Source: Acidovorax soli
GTDB taxonomy: Bacteria > Pseudomonadota > Gammaproteobacteria > Burkholderiales > Burkholderiaceae_C
Length of the DNA: 64,000 nucleotides
Direction of reading: 5' to 3'
Assembly: GCF_014207955.1 (NCBI RefSeq)
Contig: NZ_JACHLK010000002.1
Coordinates: forward strand, 868,001 to 932,000
Shown here: positions 1-8,369 of the stretch, piece after piece
Numbering within the stretch: position 1 is the stretch's first letter
Layout of the letters: each line of letters starts with the position of its first letter
Notes under the pieces: model-generated
What the model saw: only the letters and a program-made list of their open reading frames with translations
Told to the model about the DNA's origin: nothing
Databases searched by the model: none
Made by a program: the position numbers and the translations under genes

Positions 1-1498
1 CAGGCGTATGCCGTGCAGTTTCGGGCGGATTCTTGGCGAATCTTGCCGGCAACCATTCCCCAAAATCCAGGGTAGCCACCACTGTGTTGGGTCGGGCCAG
101 GCTGGGATAGGTCTTGATGCAGTCGAGCTGCGCGCCGGCAACGGGCTCGCCCAACACGGGCAGTGCGCGAAAGTCATGGTATTTCCATACCGACCACGTC
201 AGCGCCAGCAGCCCGAGGGTCAAGCCCAGCCGGCGCAGGACCGGGTGGCGCGTGCTGCCTTGCCAATAGCCAAGAGTACAAAGCACCTGCAGCGCGGGCG
301 CAAACACCGCCAGACGCCAGGGAAACTGCATCAGTGAAAAGGGGTACAGATGCCAGAACCAGCGGCCGGTCGGCAGCATGGCTAGAAACAGTACAAGGTA
401 GACCACGCCTGCGGCCCGGATCAGAGGGTGTCCACGGCCTTGCCAGGCACCGGACAATGCCAAAGCCACAAAGGGTGCGGCCAGAAACGCCTGGTGGCTG
501 AAGGATGCCGACGGGTCTGGCAGGCCAAACAGCACACCAGACAGAGAGACGACGTTGCGCCAGGTCTCAAAACTGCCGATTGCAGCGGCCTGGGCATTGA
601 CCAGGGGTTTGAGTTGCGCAACCGGGAGCCAATAGGGCGAGGCCAGTGCCAGTGCCAGCAACAGGGCACCTGCGAGTTCAAAGAGGCTGCGCAGTCTGGC
701 CGCCAGCGGTGCTTGGTGCCCGGTACCGGCCAGCGTCAGCACACCCAGCAGAGCGACGACCAATGGCAAAAACAGTACGGCAATCGGGTGGCTATAAAAG
801 CTTGCCGCAAGGACCAGCGTCAGCCCGCTCCAGCACAGCGCCCGCCCCCTCAGATCCATTGTTGAGCGCTGCACTGGCGCCAGCAGGCACCAACTCCAGT
901 GCAGCACCCACGGCGACAGTTGAATGACCATCCATTCACTCAAGTCACCGCGCTCACTCAGGTTGATGTGAACATAGGGCGCCGCCTGAAACAACACCAC
1001 AAGGGCCAGAGCGGAGAGGCGGTCCACAAAAGTCCGTGCAAGTCGGTACGCCCCAAGCCCGCCAATGAGGCACAGCGTAGCCAGTGTCAGCAATTGGCGC
1101 CATAGCAGGTCGTCAGTCAGTACGGCCAGCAAGCTGTTGAGAAAGAAATAGCCAGGTTGATAAAAGACGAACTCGGGATAGCCGTACCCGCCATTGAACT
1201 CCGGTAGCCAGCGCGGATACCAAATGCCTGCGGCCATCGCCTCCTGAAAGTGACTCGACAACACGGCGTAGCGGAAGTAGTCGTGGGCGTCTGGCAGGAC
1301 CGGGTTCAACAGGTTCAACCAAAGCGGCAGCAAGGACAGTACGGGCAGTGCCGCCCAAACGCCGAGCGTCAGCCAAGTCCAGCGCCTGGCAGGGGTGGCG
1401 CCAAACGCGCGGGCAGCCGTTTGCATGGTGCCCGCACCAAGCGTCTGGAACCAGAGCATGCCCGCGATCAACCGCTGCGTTGCGTGGTGAGATTTCAT
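1..1498 (-). CDS. Polytopic membrane protein, PTPS-related family (partial, runs off left edge)
   Basis: The frame is open from an ATG at 1498 to the window edge, so at least 499 residues are present and the C-terminus is missing. A GGGGGGCGGAG stretch just before the ATG is a good ribosome site. Early in the protein, after a first membrane segment, comes a motif with DAHDYFR, GIWYPRWLPEFNGGYG and FYQPGYF, followed by many hydrophobic segments. That pattern is typical of large membrane proteins with a 6-pyruvoyl-tetrahydropterin-synthase-related domain (glycosyltransferase-like, function unproven). The last visible part looks like a soluble tail. The family call is from memory of the motif and is moderately sure; the gene itself is certain. 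Confidence 0.8.
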   Translation of the reverse strand, partial: MKSHHATQRLIAGMLWFQTLGAGTMQTAARAFGATPARRWTWLTLGVWAALPVLSLLPLWLNLLNPVLPDAHDYFRYAVLSSHFQEAMAAGIWYPRWLPEFNGGYGYPEFVFYQPGYFFLNSLLAVLTDDLLWRQLLTLATLCLIGGLGAYRLARTFVDRLSALALVVLFQAAPYVHINLSERGDLSEWMVIQLSPWVLHWSWCLLAPVQRSTMDLRGRALCWSGLTLVLAASFYSHPIAVLFLPLVVALLGVLTLAGTGHQAPLAARLRSLFELAGALLLALALASPYWLPVAQLKPLVNAQAAAIGSFETWRNVVSLSGVLFGLPDPSASFSHQAFLAAPFVALALSGAWQGRGHPLIRAAGVVYLVLFLAMLPTGRWFWHLYPFSLMQFPWRLAVFAPALQVLCTLGYWQGSTRHPVLRRLGLTLGLLALTWSVWKYHDFRALPVLGEPVAGAQLDCIKTYPSLARPNTVVATLDFGEWLPARFAKNPPETARHTP

Positions 1499-2237
1499 CG
1501 GCTCCGCCCCCCTGGTGGGCCCACATCGAAAGCCCTGCGTTGCCTTGTGCAGCCTTGGCAAACAACCGGATAGGCAAGGTTCCATCGATGCAGCACGGGC
1601 AGGCTTGCCATGCCGGGTCCGGTGCAATTCAGGGAGACCTTACGATCTTGTCGGGGTCGCGCTGCGGCGCCATCGGGATGCGTGGATGCTTCGGGTGCGC
1701 CGCGTGGGCCCGAGCCCATGCAAGCAGCCGGGGCGTCCAATCGCCCGATTTCACCCCAACCCTTCGGGCCAGTGCCTGGCCGGGCGGTCTGCGGCGTTGC
1801 GGCGCTTGCCAATAGCCGAGCTCTTGGCTGCACCCCGCGCCTGGCATCCCATCCCGGCAAGGTAGATGCACGACCCTCCAAAGATAGCAAACAGGCGCTG
1901 GACACCCCAAACGGCAGGGGTTCTGTTGCATGGGTGGCGTCGGGGCAAAAAGAGTGGTTCGGTTGCACGGGTGGACAAGCTGGAACTGGTGGGTGCGGTG
2001 AGGCACGCATGCAAAGGTAGGGCTGCACCGATCTTTGTCGAACGGCGGTGATTCGTCGGTGTCGGGTGTCACAAGATGGTGCGCACACCCATTTGGGTGG
2101 GGCTGGGCGATGGGCGTGCCAGCCAGCGCAGCGGCCGTGGTGTGTACGGTCTTTGCACGGCTTTTTCGAGGCCGCCCTCTGCGCTGCCCCGTGGTGGTGG
2201 GTAGCACAGCCGAACTTTCGCTTTTGGCCGGTGGCCG
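1499..2237. other. Gene-poor stretch, no convincing gene
   Basis: About 740 bases between the divergent membrane protein and the end of the LysR gene. A frame stays open on the minus strand through most of it, but its translation is Pro/Cys/His/Arg-rich and has no family resemblance, so I treat it as a GC-rich artefact. Two near-identical 13-mers (GTTGCATGGGTGG at 1925 and GTTGCACGGGTGG at 1962) lie 37 bp apart. It may be decayed coding sequence; nothing functional is supported. Confidence 0.5.
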
Positions 2238-2241
2238 TCAT
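2211..2241 (-). repeat. Dispersed intergenic repeat, copy A
   Basis: The minus strand reads ATGACGGCCACCGGCCAAAA and continues with a GCG and a TTCGG. It shares the ATGACsGC..GG.CA..AGCG core with copies at 47919-47972 and 51483-51540. It begins on the stop codon of the LysR gene. Confidence 0.5.
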
Positions 2242-3152
2242 GGCATCCACAACCTGTCCAGCGCCGCAGCACTGCCCCCAAACGCCGCCCCCAACACCCC
2301 CACAGCCTCCCGCCCCCGCCCACCCCGCACCCGCGAATGCAGCACCACCGGCAGCCGCGGCAAGGCCGGCAAGCCCAGCCGTGGGCCCACCTCCACCGCG
2401 CCCAGCGGCAGCATGCGCGGCGCCAGCGCCGCCACACCCAGCCCGGCGATCACGGCGGCAGACACCGCCGCCACCCCGCCACCCACGAATGCCTCGCGCC
2501 AGGGCACGCCCGCCTCGTCGAGCAAGCGGCTGGCCACCACGCGCACGCCGCAGGGTTCGGCCAGGGTGACAATGGGCAAAGGCTCGCCCGCGCGGTGCTG
2601 CCAGGTGGGCGCGGCGTACCAGCCAAAGGCTTCTTCGGCCAGCACCTGGCCGTCGCCGCGGCCCGCACTGAAGCGCAGGAGGGCGACGTCGAGTTCGCGG
2701 CGGTCGTAGGCCTGGAGCAGATCGCCCGACGAGCCGATGCGGATCTCGATCACCAGGCCCGGGTCGTGTGCGTTCATGCGGGCGATCAGGGCGGGCAGAT
2801 CGGGCCCGGCCACATGGTCGCTGATGCCGATGGCAATGCGCTCGCGCCTGGCCTGCTCGGCAAAGGTGGCCAGCGTGCGCTGGTGCACGGCCAGCAGTTC
2901 GCGTGCAGGGTCAAGAAACGCCGCGCCGCGGGCCGACAGCTCCACATGGCGCGGCGTGCGCTCGATGAGGCGGCAGCCCAGGCGGTCTTCCAGGCGCTTG
3001 AGTTTGAGGCTCACCGCGGCCTGGGTGGTCTGCATGGCGTCGGCCGCGCGGGTGAAACTGCCCAGCTCGGCGATGCGCACAAAGGCCTCGATGGCGTCGA
3101 GGTCGAGCGGACGGTGCTGCTGTTGCGATTGCGGTTGATGGTCCTGCGCCAT
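2238..3152 (-). CDS. LysR-type transcriptional regulator
   Basis: 304 residues from the ATG at 3152; a TTG two codons upstream is also possible. The N-terminal winged helix (about residues 15-75) has the LysR pattern DLDAIEAFVRIAELGSFTRA and LKRLEDRLGCRLIERTPR. The rest is the usual periplasmic-binding-like effector domain. It is divergent from the tautomerase at 3240, with several TGCAAT motifs between them, so it probably controls that gene and itself. The effector is unknown. The 3' end runs into a dispersed repeat, which supplies its stop codon. Confidence 0.9.
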   Translation of the reverse strand: MAQDHQPQSQQQHRPLDLDAIEAFVRIAELGSFTRAADAMQTTQAAVSLKLKRLEDRLGCRLIERTPRHVELSARGAAFLDPARELLAVHQRTLATFAEQARRERIAIGISDHVAGPDLPALIARMNAHDPGLVIEIRIGSSGDLLQAYDRRELDVALLRFSAGRGDGQVLAEEAFGWYAAPTWQHRAGEPLPIVTLAEPCGVRVVASRLLDEAGVPWREAFVGGGVAAVSAAVIAGLGVAALAPRMLPLGAVEVGPRLGLPALPRLPVVLHSRVRGGRGREAVGVLGAAFGGSAAALDRLWMP

Positions 3153-3153
3153 A

Positions 3154-3197
3154 TGCAATCATTATCTCTGTTATCAATTGCAATAACAAAGTGCAAT
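3154..3197. promoter_or_regulatory. Candidate LysR operator region
   Basis: An inverted pair, TGCAAT (3154-3159) and ATTGCA (3177-3182), with an overlapping ATTGCAAT and a further GTGCAAT at 3191, fills the gap between the divergent LysR and tautomerase genes. Dyads of this type in divergent intergenic regions are typical LysR sites; binding is inferred. Confidence 0.5.
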
Positions 3198-3239
3198 GAA
3201 TAGCATGGGGCCACCTCAACTTCCGATGGACCGTTTCCC

Positions 3240-3620
3240 ATGCCCCTGCTCCACATCGCCCTGCGCGCCGGCAAACCCGAGGCCTACCGCAAGGCCCTTT
3301 GCGACAACCTGTACCGCGCACTGCGCGAGACCTTCAATGTGCCCGAGGACGACGAGTTCATGGTCATCACCGAGCACGATGCCGCCAACTTCCGCTACAG
3401 CCCCACCTACCTGGGCGTGGCGCGCAGCGATGACCTGGTGTTCATCCAGATCACCGCCAACAACACGCGCACGCTGGAGCAGAAGAAAGCGCTGTACCAG
3501 CGCATCACGCAGCTGCTGGGCGAGAACCCGGGCGTGCGGCCCGAGGATGTGTTCATCAGCCTGGTCGAAGTGGCCAAAGAGAATTGGTCATTCGGCCACG
3601 GGTTAGCGCAATATGCGTAA
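3240..3620 (+). CDS. Tautomerase family protein
   Basis: 126 residues starting MPLLHIALRAGKPEAYRKAL, so removal of Met leaves the N-terminal proline that acts as catalytic base in 4-oxalocrotonate tautomerase-fold enzymes. The length is twice that of the minimal 4-OT subunit and fits the longer Tautomerase_2-type group. The C-terminal half contains PEDVFISLVEVAKENWSFG, characteristic of that group. It is the only gene divergent from the LysR gene at 3152 and is likely its target. The ribosome site is weak. The substrate cannot be read from the sequence. Confidence 0.85.
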   Translation: MPLLHIALRAGKPEAYRKALCDNLYRALRETFNVPEDDEFMVITEHDAANFRYSPTYLGVARSDDLVFIQITANNTRTLEQKKALYQRITQLLGENPGVRPEDVFISLVEVAKENWSFGHGLAQYA

Positions 3621-3638
3621 CCGGAAAGCCGCCCCAGG

Positions 3639-5033
3639 TCAAACCCGCTCGCCGTTTCGGATGCGGTAGCTGGGCTGGTACATGGTCACGAACTCTTCGG
3701 CCGCCGTGGGGTGCACGGCCATGGTGCGGTCGAAGTCGTCCTTGGTGGCGCCGGCCTTGAGCGAGATGCCCAGCAATTGCACCATCTCTCCCGCGTCATG
3801 GCCCAGCACGTGGGCGCCCAGCACCTTGCGGCTGGCGGCGTCCACGATGAGCTTCATGAGCATCTTCTCGGCCCGGCCCGACAGCGTGGCCTTCATGGGA
3901 CGGAACTCGGCGCGGTAGACCTCGATCTCGGCATGGCGCTTGGCGGCGTCTTCTTCCGACAGGCCCACGGTGCCGATCTCGGGCTGCGAGAACACGGCCG
4001 TGGCGATCAAATCATGGTCGGGCGCGGTGGGCTGGCCCCGGTACTCGGTGGCAATGAAGCACATGGCCTCGTGGATGGCCACGGGCGTGAGCTGCACGCG
4101 GTTGGTCACGTCGCCCAGCGCCCAGATGCTGGGCACATTGGTGCGCGAGTAGGCGTCCACGATGATGGCACCGCGCTCGTCCAGGGCCACGCCGGCCGCC
4201 TCCAGCCCCAGGCCCCGGGTGTTGGGGTCGCGGCCCAGCGCCAGCATCACGGTGTCGACGGCCAGGGTTTCGCCGTTCTTCGTCGTGGCGATGAGGCCGC
4301 CGCCCTCACCCTCCCCCCGGGCCACGTTCTCGATCACATCGCTGAGCAAGATGCGGATGCCCTTGTCCACCATGGCCTTGTGCAGGCCCTGGCGCAGGTC
4401 ATGGTCGAAGCGCGAGAGGATTTCCTTGCCGCGGTAGATCAGCGTCACCTCCACGCCCAGGCCGTGGAAGACGTTGGCGAACTCGACCGCGATATAACCG
4501 CCGCCCGCGATCAGGATGGAGCGCGGCAGCGCGGCCAGGTCAAAGGCTTCGTTGGAGCTGATGCACAGCTCGTGCCCCGGCAGCGCCGCATGCGGGTTGG
4601 GCGCGCCACCGGTGGCGATGACGATGCGCTCGGCGGTGACGGTCTTGCCGGTGGCCACGATGCGCACGGTGTGCGCGTCCACCAGCTCGGCGCGGCTGTC
4701 GATGAGTTCGGCCTGGTTGCTCTCCAGGCCGCGGCGGTACAGGCCCTCCAGGCGGGCGATCTCCTTGTCCTTGGCCGCTATCAGCGCCTGCCAGTCGAAG
4801 CTGGGCGTGCCCAAGGTCCAGCCATAGCCCGCAGCGTCTTCGAAGTGTTCGTGGAACTGCGAGGCATAGACAAACAGCTTCTTGGGCACGCAGCCGCGGA
4901 TCACGCAGGTGCCGCCAAAGCGGTGCTCCTCGGCCACGGCCACGCGCTTGCCCAGCGATGCCGCCACGCGGCCGGCGCGCACGCCGCCCGAGCCCCCGCC
5001 AATCACAAACAGGTCATAGTCATAGGCGCTCAT
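3639..5033 (-). CDS. gor: Glutathione-disulfide reductase
   Basis: 464 residues from the ATG at 5033, preceded by AAGGAA; the frame extends upstream but that part is not conserved-looking. It reduces GSSG with NADPH in the cytoplasm. Visible features are the FAD-binding GGGSGG near residue 12, the redox disulfide in GGTCVIRGCVPKK (Cys43, Cys48), a second nucleotide-binding GGGYIAVEFA followed by YRGKEILSRF, whose two arginines suit NADPH, and the C-terminal HPTAAEE with catalytic His441. Length and motifs match gor rather than lipoamide dehydrogenase or mercuric reductase. It is convergent with the tautomerase gene and appears monocistronic. Confidence 0.95.
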   Translation of the reverse strand: MSAYDYDLFVIGGGSGGVRAGRVAASLGKRVAVAEEHRFGGTCVIRGCVPKKLFVYASQFHEHFEDAAGYGWTLGTPSFDWQALIAAKDKEIARLEGLYRRGLESNQAELIDSRAELVDAHTVRIVATGKTVTAERIVIATGGAPNPHAALPGHELCISSNEAFDLAALPRSILIAGGGYIAVEFANVFHGLGVEVTLIYRGKEILSRFDHDLRQGLHKAMVDKGIRILLSDVIENVARGEGEGGGLIATTKNGETLAVDTVMLALGRDPNTRGLGLEAAGVALDERGAIIVDAYSRTNVPSIWALGDVTNRVQLTPVAIHEAMCFIATEYRGQPTAPDHDLIATAVFSQPEIGTVGLSEEDAAKRHAEIEVYRAEFRPMKATLSGRAEKMLMKLIVDAASRKVLGAHVLGHDAGEMVQLLGISLKAGATKDDFDRTMAVHPTAAEEFVTMYQPSYRIRNGERV

Positions 5034-5164
5034 CGCATGGGTTTCCTTGAGGGGTGCGAAGCGGCGTCTCACGCCGCCGTCTGTGGAGATTCGCGGCGAT
5101 GGTATGCCAATGCGCAAGGGCTTGCCTGCCTGGGGGTATGTGTCGCGCCCCTTCACTCACTCAT

Positions 5165-6574
5165 TTATTCATGCACCTCATGCACCGCGCCGCGCCACAC
5201 CCATCTGACGTTGTACGCCTCGTCCGTCACAGGGCTGCGCCGAAAGAAATACCGCTCGGCCATGCGGTCGCATACCTGTGCCAGCGCGCTTTTCTGCTGC
5301 CGGCTGAGCCCTGCCCCATCCATCTCCACCTCGGCCGTGCCGTTGAAGGACAGTGTCTCGGCATTCTTTTCCGAGTAATGGGCGAACACCTCGTCCACGG
5401 CCGCCAGCGCATGGCGCACCAGGGTGTCGAAGGGCAACTTGTCAGTAAATTTCACCACGCACGTGAATGCTCCGCCATCACCACCATCGCCATAGCGCTT
5501 TTCGGTGATGAACGACGGTTCTTCACACGCTACCTCGGTGGCGTCGCCCGCCAGGGCATGGGGCGACAGAAAAGCATAGCCCAGCCCCGACAGCCGGCCC
5601 GCTGGGTACAGGCTGCACACCACACCCTCCTGGTATTTCCCCAACGACATCAACCAGAACCCCTGGAGCGGAATGCGCAGGCTGGCAAAGGGTTGCTGCG
5701 CCAGCAGGTTGTCATGAAGATGAAGCACCGGCTCGCGCGCAAACGCCGCATACACGCCTTCCTCTGCGGCCAGGTAGCAATCCACCTTCTGCCCGGAAAA
5801 GGCCGGCTTCATGCCATCGGCATCCAGCAGATACAGCCTGCCAGCCCACATGAACGCCCAGGAGCCACCGATTTCCGCCAGGTCGTAAAAGCCTTCGCTG
5901 TCGGCTTCGATCTCAACGCTCTGGATGACGGCCCTGGCCTTCACGTCGTACACATCGCACCGGGACCGCGAGCCGGGCAGCTGGGTCGAAACCAGGATGC
6001 GGCCGTCGATCCACTGCGTGTAGGCCGCTTCGTCCAGCGGGCAGAGCACCTGCTCACGCCCGCTGGCATCGACGGCAAAGATCTCGCAGGGGCTGTGGCG
6101 GCGGAACACAAAATCACCGCCGCAGTGCCCCAGAAACTCCAAATAGCGCCCTGCCACCTCGAATGCCAGGCGGCCATCCGCGTGCTTCACGGTATGGGTG
6201 GACACGGGATAGCGTTTGTCGTCCAGGGAATAGACCCACTCGCCGTAGACCTGGGGTGCCTTTTTTGGCACCGCCTTTTTTGTCTTGGCTTTGACGAGGG
6301 CGCCCTGGCCATCGACCCGCTCCAGATAGAACACCCCGTCGGCCTGCTCGACCAGGATGTCGCCCTGGTCATCGGCCCACACCCGCTTCAAACCCTCGCC
6401 GGCGTGGACGATGGGAATGCCCTCTTTGCCCAGCTCCCACAGGTGGCCGAACGAGAGCAGGAACACCCTGCCCCCGCAAACCACCTGAATATTCTCGGAC
6501 GCCGGGCAGATGACTGCCTTTGCATGTTTTGCCATGGTATCGATTGCTTGGTTGGCTGAACAGGGTGCGCTCAT
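5165..6574 (-). CDS. Uncharacterised 469-residue protein, second gene of ankyrin operon
   Basis: Function unknown. The ATG at 6574 overlaps the stop of the ankyrin gene by four bases (ATGA), so the two are translationally coupled; Met14 (6535) is an alternative start. There is no signal peptide or membrane segment. Repeated short strand-like blocks such as GRVFLLSFGHLWELG, GEWVYSLDDKRYPVS, GRILVSTQLPGSRSRCDVYDV and GRLYLLDADG suggest a beta-propeller-like middle, and the C-terminal 100 residues look like a separate alpha/beta domain. A Lys-rich linker (KAKTKKAVPKKAP) sits near residue 95. The operon is preceded by a palindrome shared with the locus at 28.4-31.2 kb. Confidence 0.8.
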   Translation of the reverse strand: MSAPCSANQAIDTMAKHAKAVICPASENIQVVCGGRVFLLSFGHLWELGKEGIPIVHAGEGLKRVWADDQGDILVEQADGVFYLERVDGQGALVKAKTKKAVPKKAPQVYGEWVYSLDDKRYPVSTHTVKHADGRLAFEVAGRYLEFLGHCGGDFVFRRHSPCEIFAVDASGREQVLCPLDEAAYTQWIDGRILVSTQLPGSRSRCDVYDVKARAVIQSVEIEADSEGFYDLAEIGGSWAFMWAGRLYLLDADGMKPAFSGQKVDCYLAAEEGVYAAFAREPVLHLHDNLLAQQPFASLRIPLQGFWLMSLGKYQEGVVCSLYPAGRLSGLGYAFLSPHALAGDATEVACEEPSFITEKRYGDGGDGGAFTCVVKFTDKLPFDTLVRHALAAVDEVFAHYSEKNAETLSFNGTAEVEMDGAGLSRQQKSALAQVCDRMAERYFFRRSPVTDEAYNVRWVWRGAVHEVHE

Positions 6575-8235
6575 GCCGCCAGGTACTTCTGCGCAGCCTT
6601 GTTGCGCTTGGTGACGGCGCGGTCCATGGCCGTTCGTCCCTGCTGGTCACGCCGATCGCGGTCCACACCGGCCTGCAGCAGCAGGGGGATGCAGTTGGTG
6701 GCCTTCCAGTACAGGGCTTCATGCAGGGCATTGCCGCCGTCGTGCATGGTGTGGTTGGGGTCTGCACCGCGTGCCAGCAGCAGGGCCACGGCATCGGTCC
6801 ATTGGGCGGCGATGGCCGCAGCCAGGGCGCTGGAATGCCCGGGCGGTGCGTTGGCGGGCAGGCCCAGGTCCAGCAGTTGCTGCAGCAGCGCCAGGGGCGG
6901 CCGCAGCTTGTCGCGGCGCACCCAGTGGCGCAGCGTGGAGGCTGCGGCACCGGCCCACAGCGGGTCGTCCTGCCCGGGCACGGGCTTGCCGGCACTGCGG
7001 GCCACCAGGTCGTTCAGCATGGCGGCATCCATTTCCGGCTGCTCGGTGACCGACTCCACCAGCAGGTTCGGAAAAATCCCGGGCACCAGCACCAGGGCGT
7101 GGTCGACACCCTCGCGCCACAGCCGGTCCAGCGCCTGGTGGTTGCCATCCTTCAGGGCATGCACCAACAGGCCACGGCGCTGCTCCTCGTCGGGTGGCGC
7201 CTGCTCCAGCAGGGTATCGAGCCAGGCATGGTCATGCGCCCAGACGGCATGGGTCTGGCGCAACGCCATCTCGCCCTGCAGCGTCGATTCGGGCCAGCCG
7301 ATGCGGGCGCCGTGCGCCGCCAGCAGTTCGCGCACACGCTGATGGCATCCCTGGGCCAGGGGCGAGCCGTGGATCGGGCTGCAAGCGTTGACGTCGGCTC
7401 CCGCATCCAGCAGCAGCTGCGCGGCCTGCAGGCAGCGCGCGGGTGGCTCGCTCAAGTGTGAGGACGAGCCGACCAGCACATGCAAGGCGGTAGCGCCCTG
7501 GTCATCGGTGCCGTTCACGTCGGCACCGGCGTCGAGCAAGGCCTGCACCAGCCGGCTGTCGAAGGCATAGGCCGCGCGCAGCAGCGGAAACACCGACATG
7601 GTGGCGTACTCGGGCATGCGCGTGACCAGGGCCACCGGGTCGGGGCGCGCGCCGGCCTGCAGCAGCGCGATGATGGCATCGGTGGGCAGGGGCGTGTCGT
7701 TGCGCCCGTCCTTGACGGTGAACAGGTGCACCAGCAGCGGCCAGTGACCCACCACGGTGTTGGGGTCGAGACCATGGTGGTGCACCAGGTCGAGCAAAGC
7801 CTCATGGTGGTCGCCGGCGAGCAGTTGGCGCACCTCTTCCATCGGGTCCATCTTGCGCGCGGCGGCCTCGAACTGCTTCTTGCTGACCGCCTTGTCCGGG
7901 CCGTTGAACCACAGGCTCTGGAGCTGGCCGTCGCCTGCCCCATCGTCCCACTCGCAGCCGAAGAGCTTGCCGCCTCGCTCCGCCAGGCCGGCAGGCCAGC
8001 CATCGCCCGGAAGCAGGGACCAGGGGCCGAGCACAGCCAGCTCGGCCAGCAGGCCCACGCAGCTGGCAAACTCGAAGCTCGCGCCCGAGCCTTCGGGCAG
8101 GCCGAGCAGCGCCTCCAGAGCCTGGGCCTGCGCATCCAGCGGCAAGCCCTCCGTGGCCTCGGCTTCGTCGACCCAGCGGCGGGCCTCGGCGCGCGACTGG
8201 AAGTAAAGGGTGTAGTGCAAACGGTTTTCGGACAT
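6571..8235 (-). CDS. Ankyrin-repeat protein
   Basis: 554 residues from the ATG at 8235; the open frame continues far upstream but only as a shadow of the LuxR gene. The first 130 residues (starting MSENRLHYTLYFQSRAEARR) are an unfamiliar domain. From about residue 150 come irregular ankyrin repeats, the clearest being LVQALLDAGADVNGTDDQGA, QLLLDAGADVNACSPIHGSP, ALLLARGADPNHTMHDGGNA and a final LLLQAGVDRDRRDQQGRTAM. Ankyrin stacks mediate protein-protein binding, so this is probably a cytoplasmic binding or scaffold protein. It is first in an operon with the 469-residue gene, 35 bp downstream of a palindromic operator candidate. Confidence 0.88.
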   Translation of the reverse strand: MSENRLHYTLYFQSRAEARRWVDEAEATEGLPLDAQAQALEALLGLPEGSGASFEFASCVGLLAELAVLGPWSLLPGDGWPAGLAERGGKLFGCEWDDGAGDGQLQSLWFNGPDKAVSKKQFEAAARKMDPMEEVRQLLAGDHHEALLDLVHHHGLDPNTVVGHWPLLVHLFTVKDGRNDTPLPTDAIIALLQAGARPDPVALVTRMPEYATMSVFPLLRAAYAFDSRLVQALLDAGADVNGTDDQGATALHVLVGSSSHLSEPPARCLQAAQLLLDAGADVNACSPIHGSPLAQGCHQRVRELLAAHGARIGWPESTLQGEMALRQTHAVWAHDHAWLDTLLEQAPPDEEQRRGLLVHALKDGNHQALDRLWREGVDHALVLVPGIFPNLLVESVTEQPEMDAAMLNDLVARSAGKPVPGQDDPLWAGAAASTLRHWVRRDKLRPPLALLQQLLDLGLPANAPPGHSSALAAAIAAQWTDAVALLLARGADPNHTMHDGGNALHEALYWKATNCIPLLLQAGVDRDRRDQQGRTAMDRAVTKRNKAAQKYLAA

Positions 8236-8269
8236 GGCCCGATTGTGGCGAAGGCCGGGGCCGGTTCGC

Positions 8270-8284
8270 TGGACAAGTTGTCCA
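8270..8284. promoter_or_regulatory. Palindromic operator candidate, copy 1
   Basis: TGGACAAGTTGTCCA is a palindrome with 7-bp arms and one central base, 35 bp before the ankyrin gene. A closely matching site with conserved flanks (20 of 23 positions over 8267-8289) lies at 30023-30045, before another pair of uncharacterised genes. A common repressor or activator is inferred. Confidence 0.55.
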
Positions 8285-8340
8285 CTCCCGGCGTTCATGG
8301 CCGCAGGCTGTGCCCAGGCGCGGCAAGGCAGCCCACCAAC

Positions 8341-8366
8341 GACCGATTCCGGCCGAAGGCGAATCC
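8341..8366 (+). repeat. Dispersed intergenic repeat, copy B (degenerate)
   Basis: The sequence GACCGATTCCGGCCGAAGGC resembles the core of the dispersed repeat (GACCGCAATCGGCCAACAGC at copy E). It lies four bases beyond the end of the LuxR gene. The match is partial. Confidence 0.35.
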
Positions 8367-8369
8367 GCC

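Noticed and set aside
1495..2250. 251-residue minus-strand frame in the gene-poor region
   Set aside because: Pro/Cys/His-rich, no family, and it merges the dispersed repeat; not supported as a gene.
2247..2262. A third TGGACA-like site (TGGACAGGTTGTGGA) near the LysR end
   Set aside because: It lies inside the LysR coding sequence (codons for ALDRLW) and breaks one arm of the palindrome; most likely chance.
3711..5378. 555-residue open frame on the plus strand opposite the glutathione reductase gene
   Set aside because: It is antisense to a well-supported gor gene; the translation is His/Gly/Ala-rich with no domain, as expected from GC-rich complementary strands.
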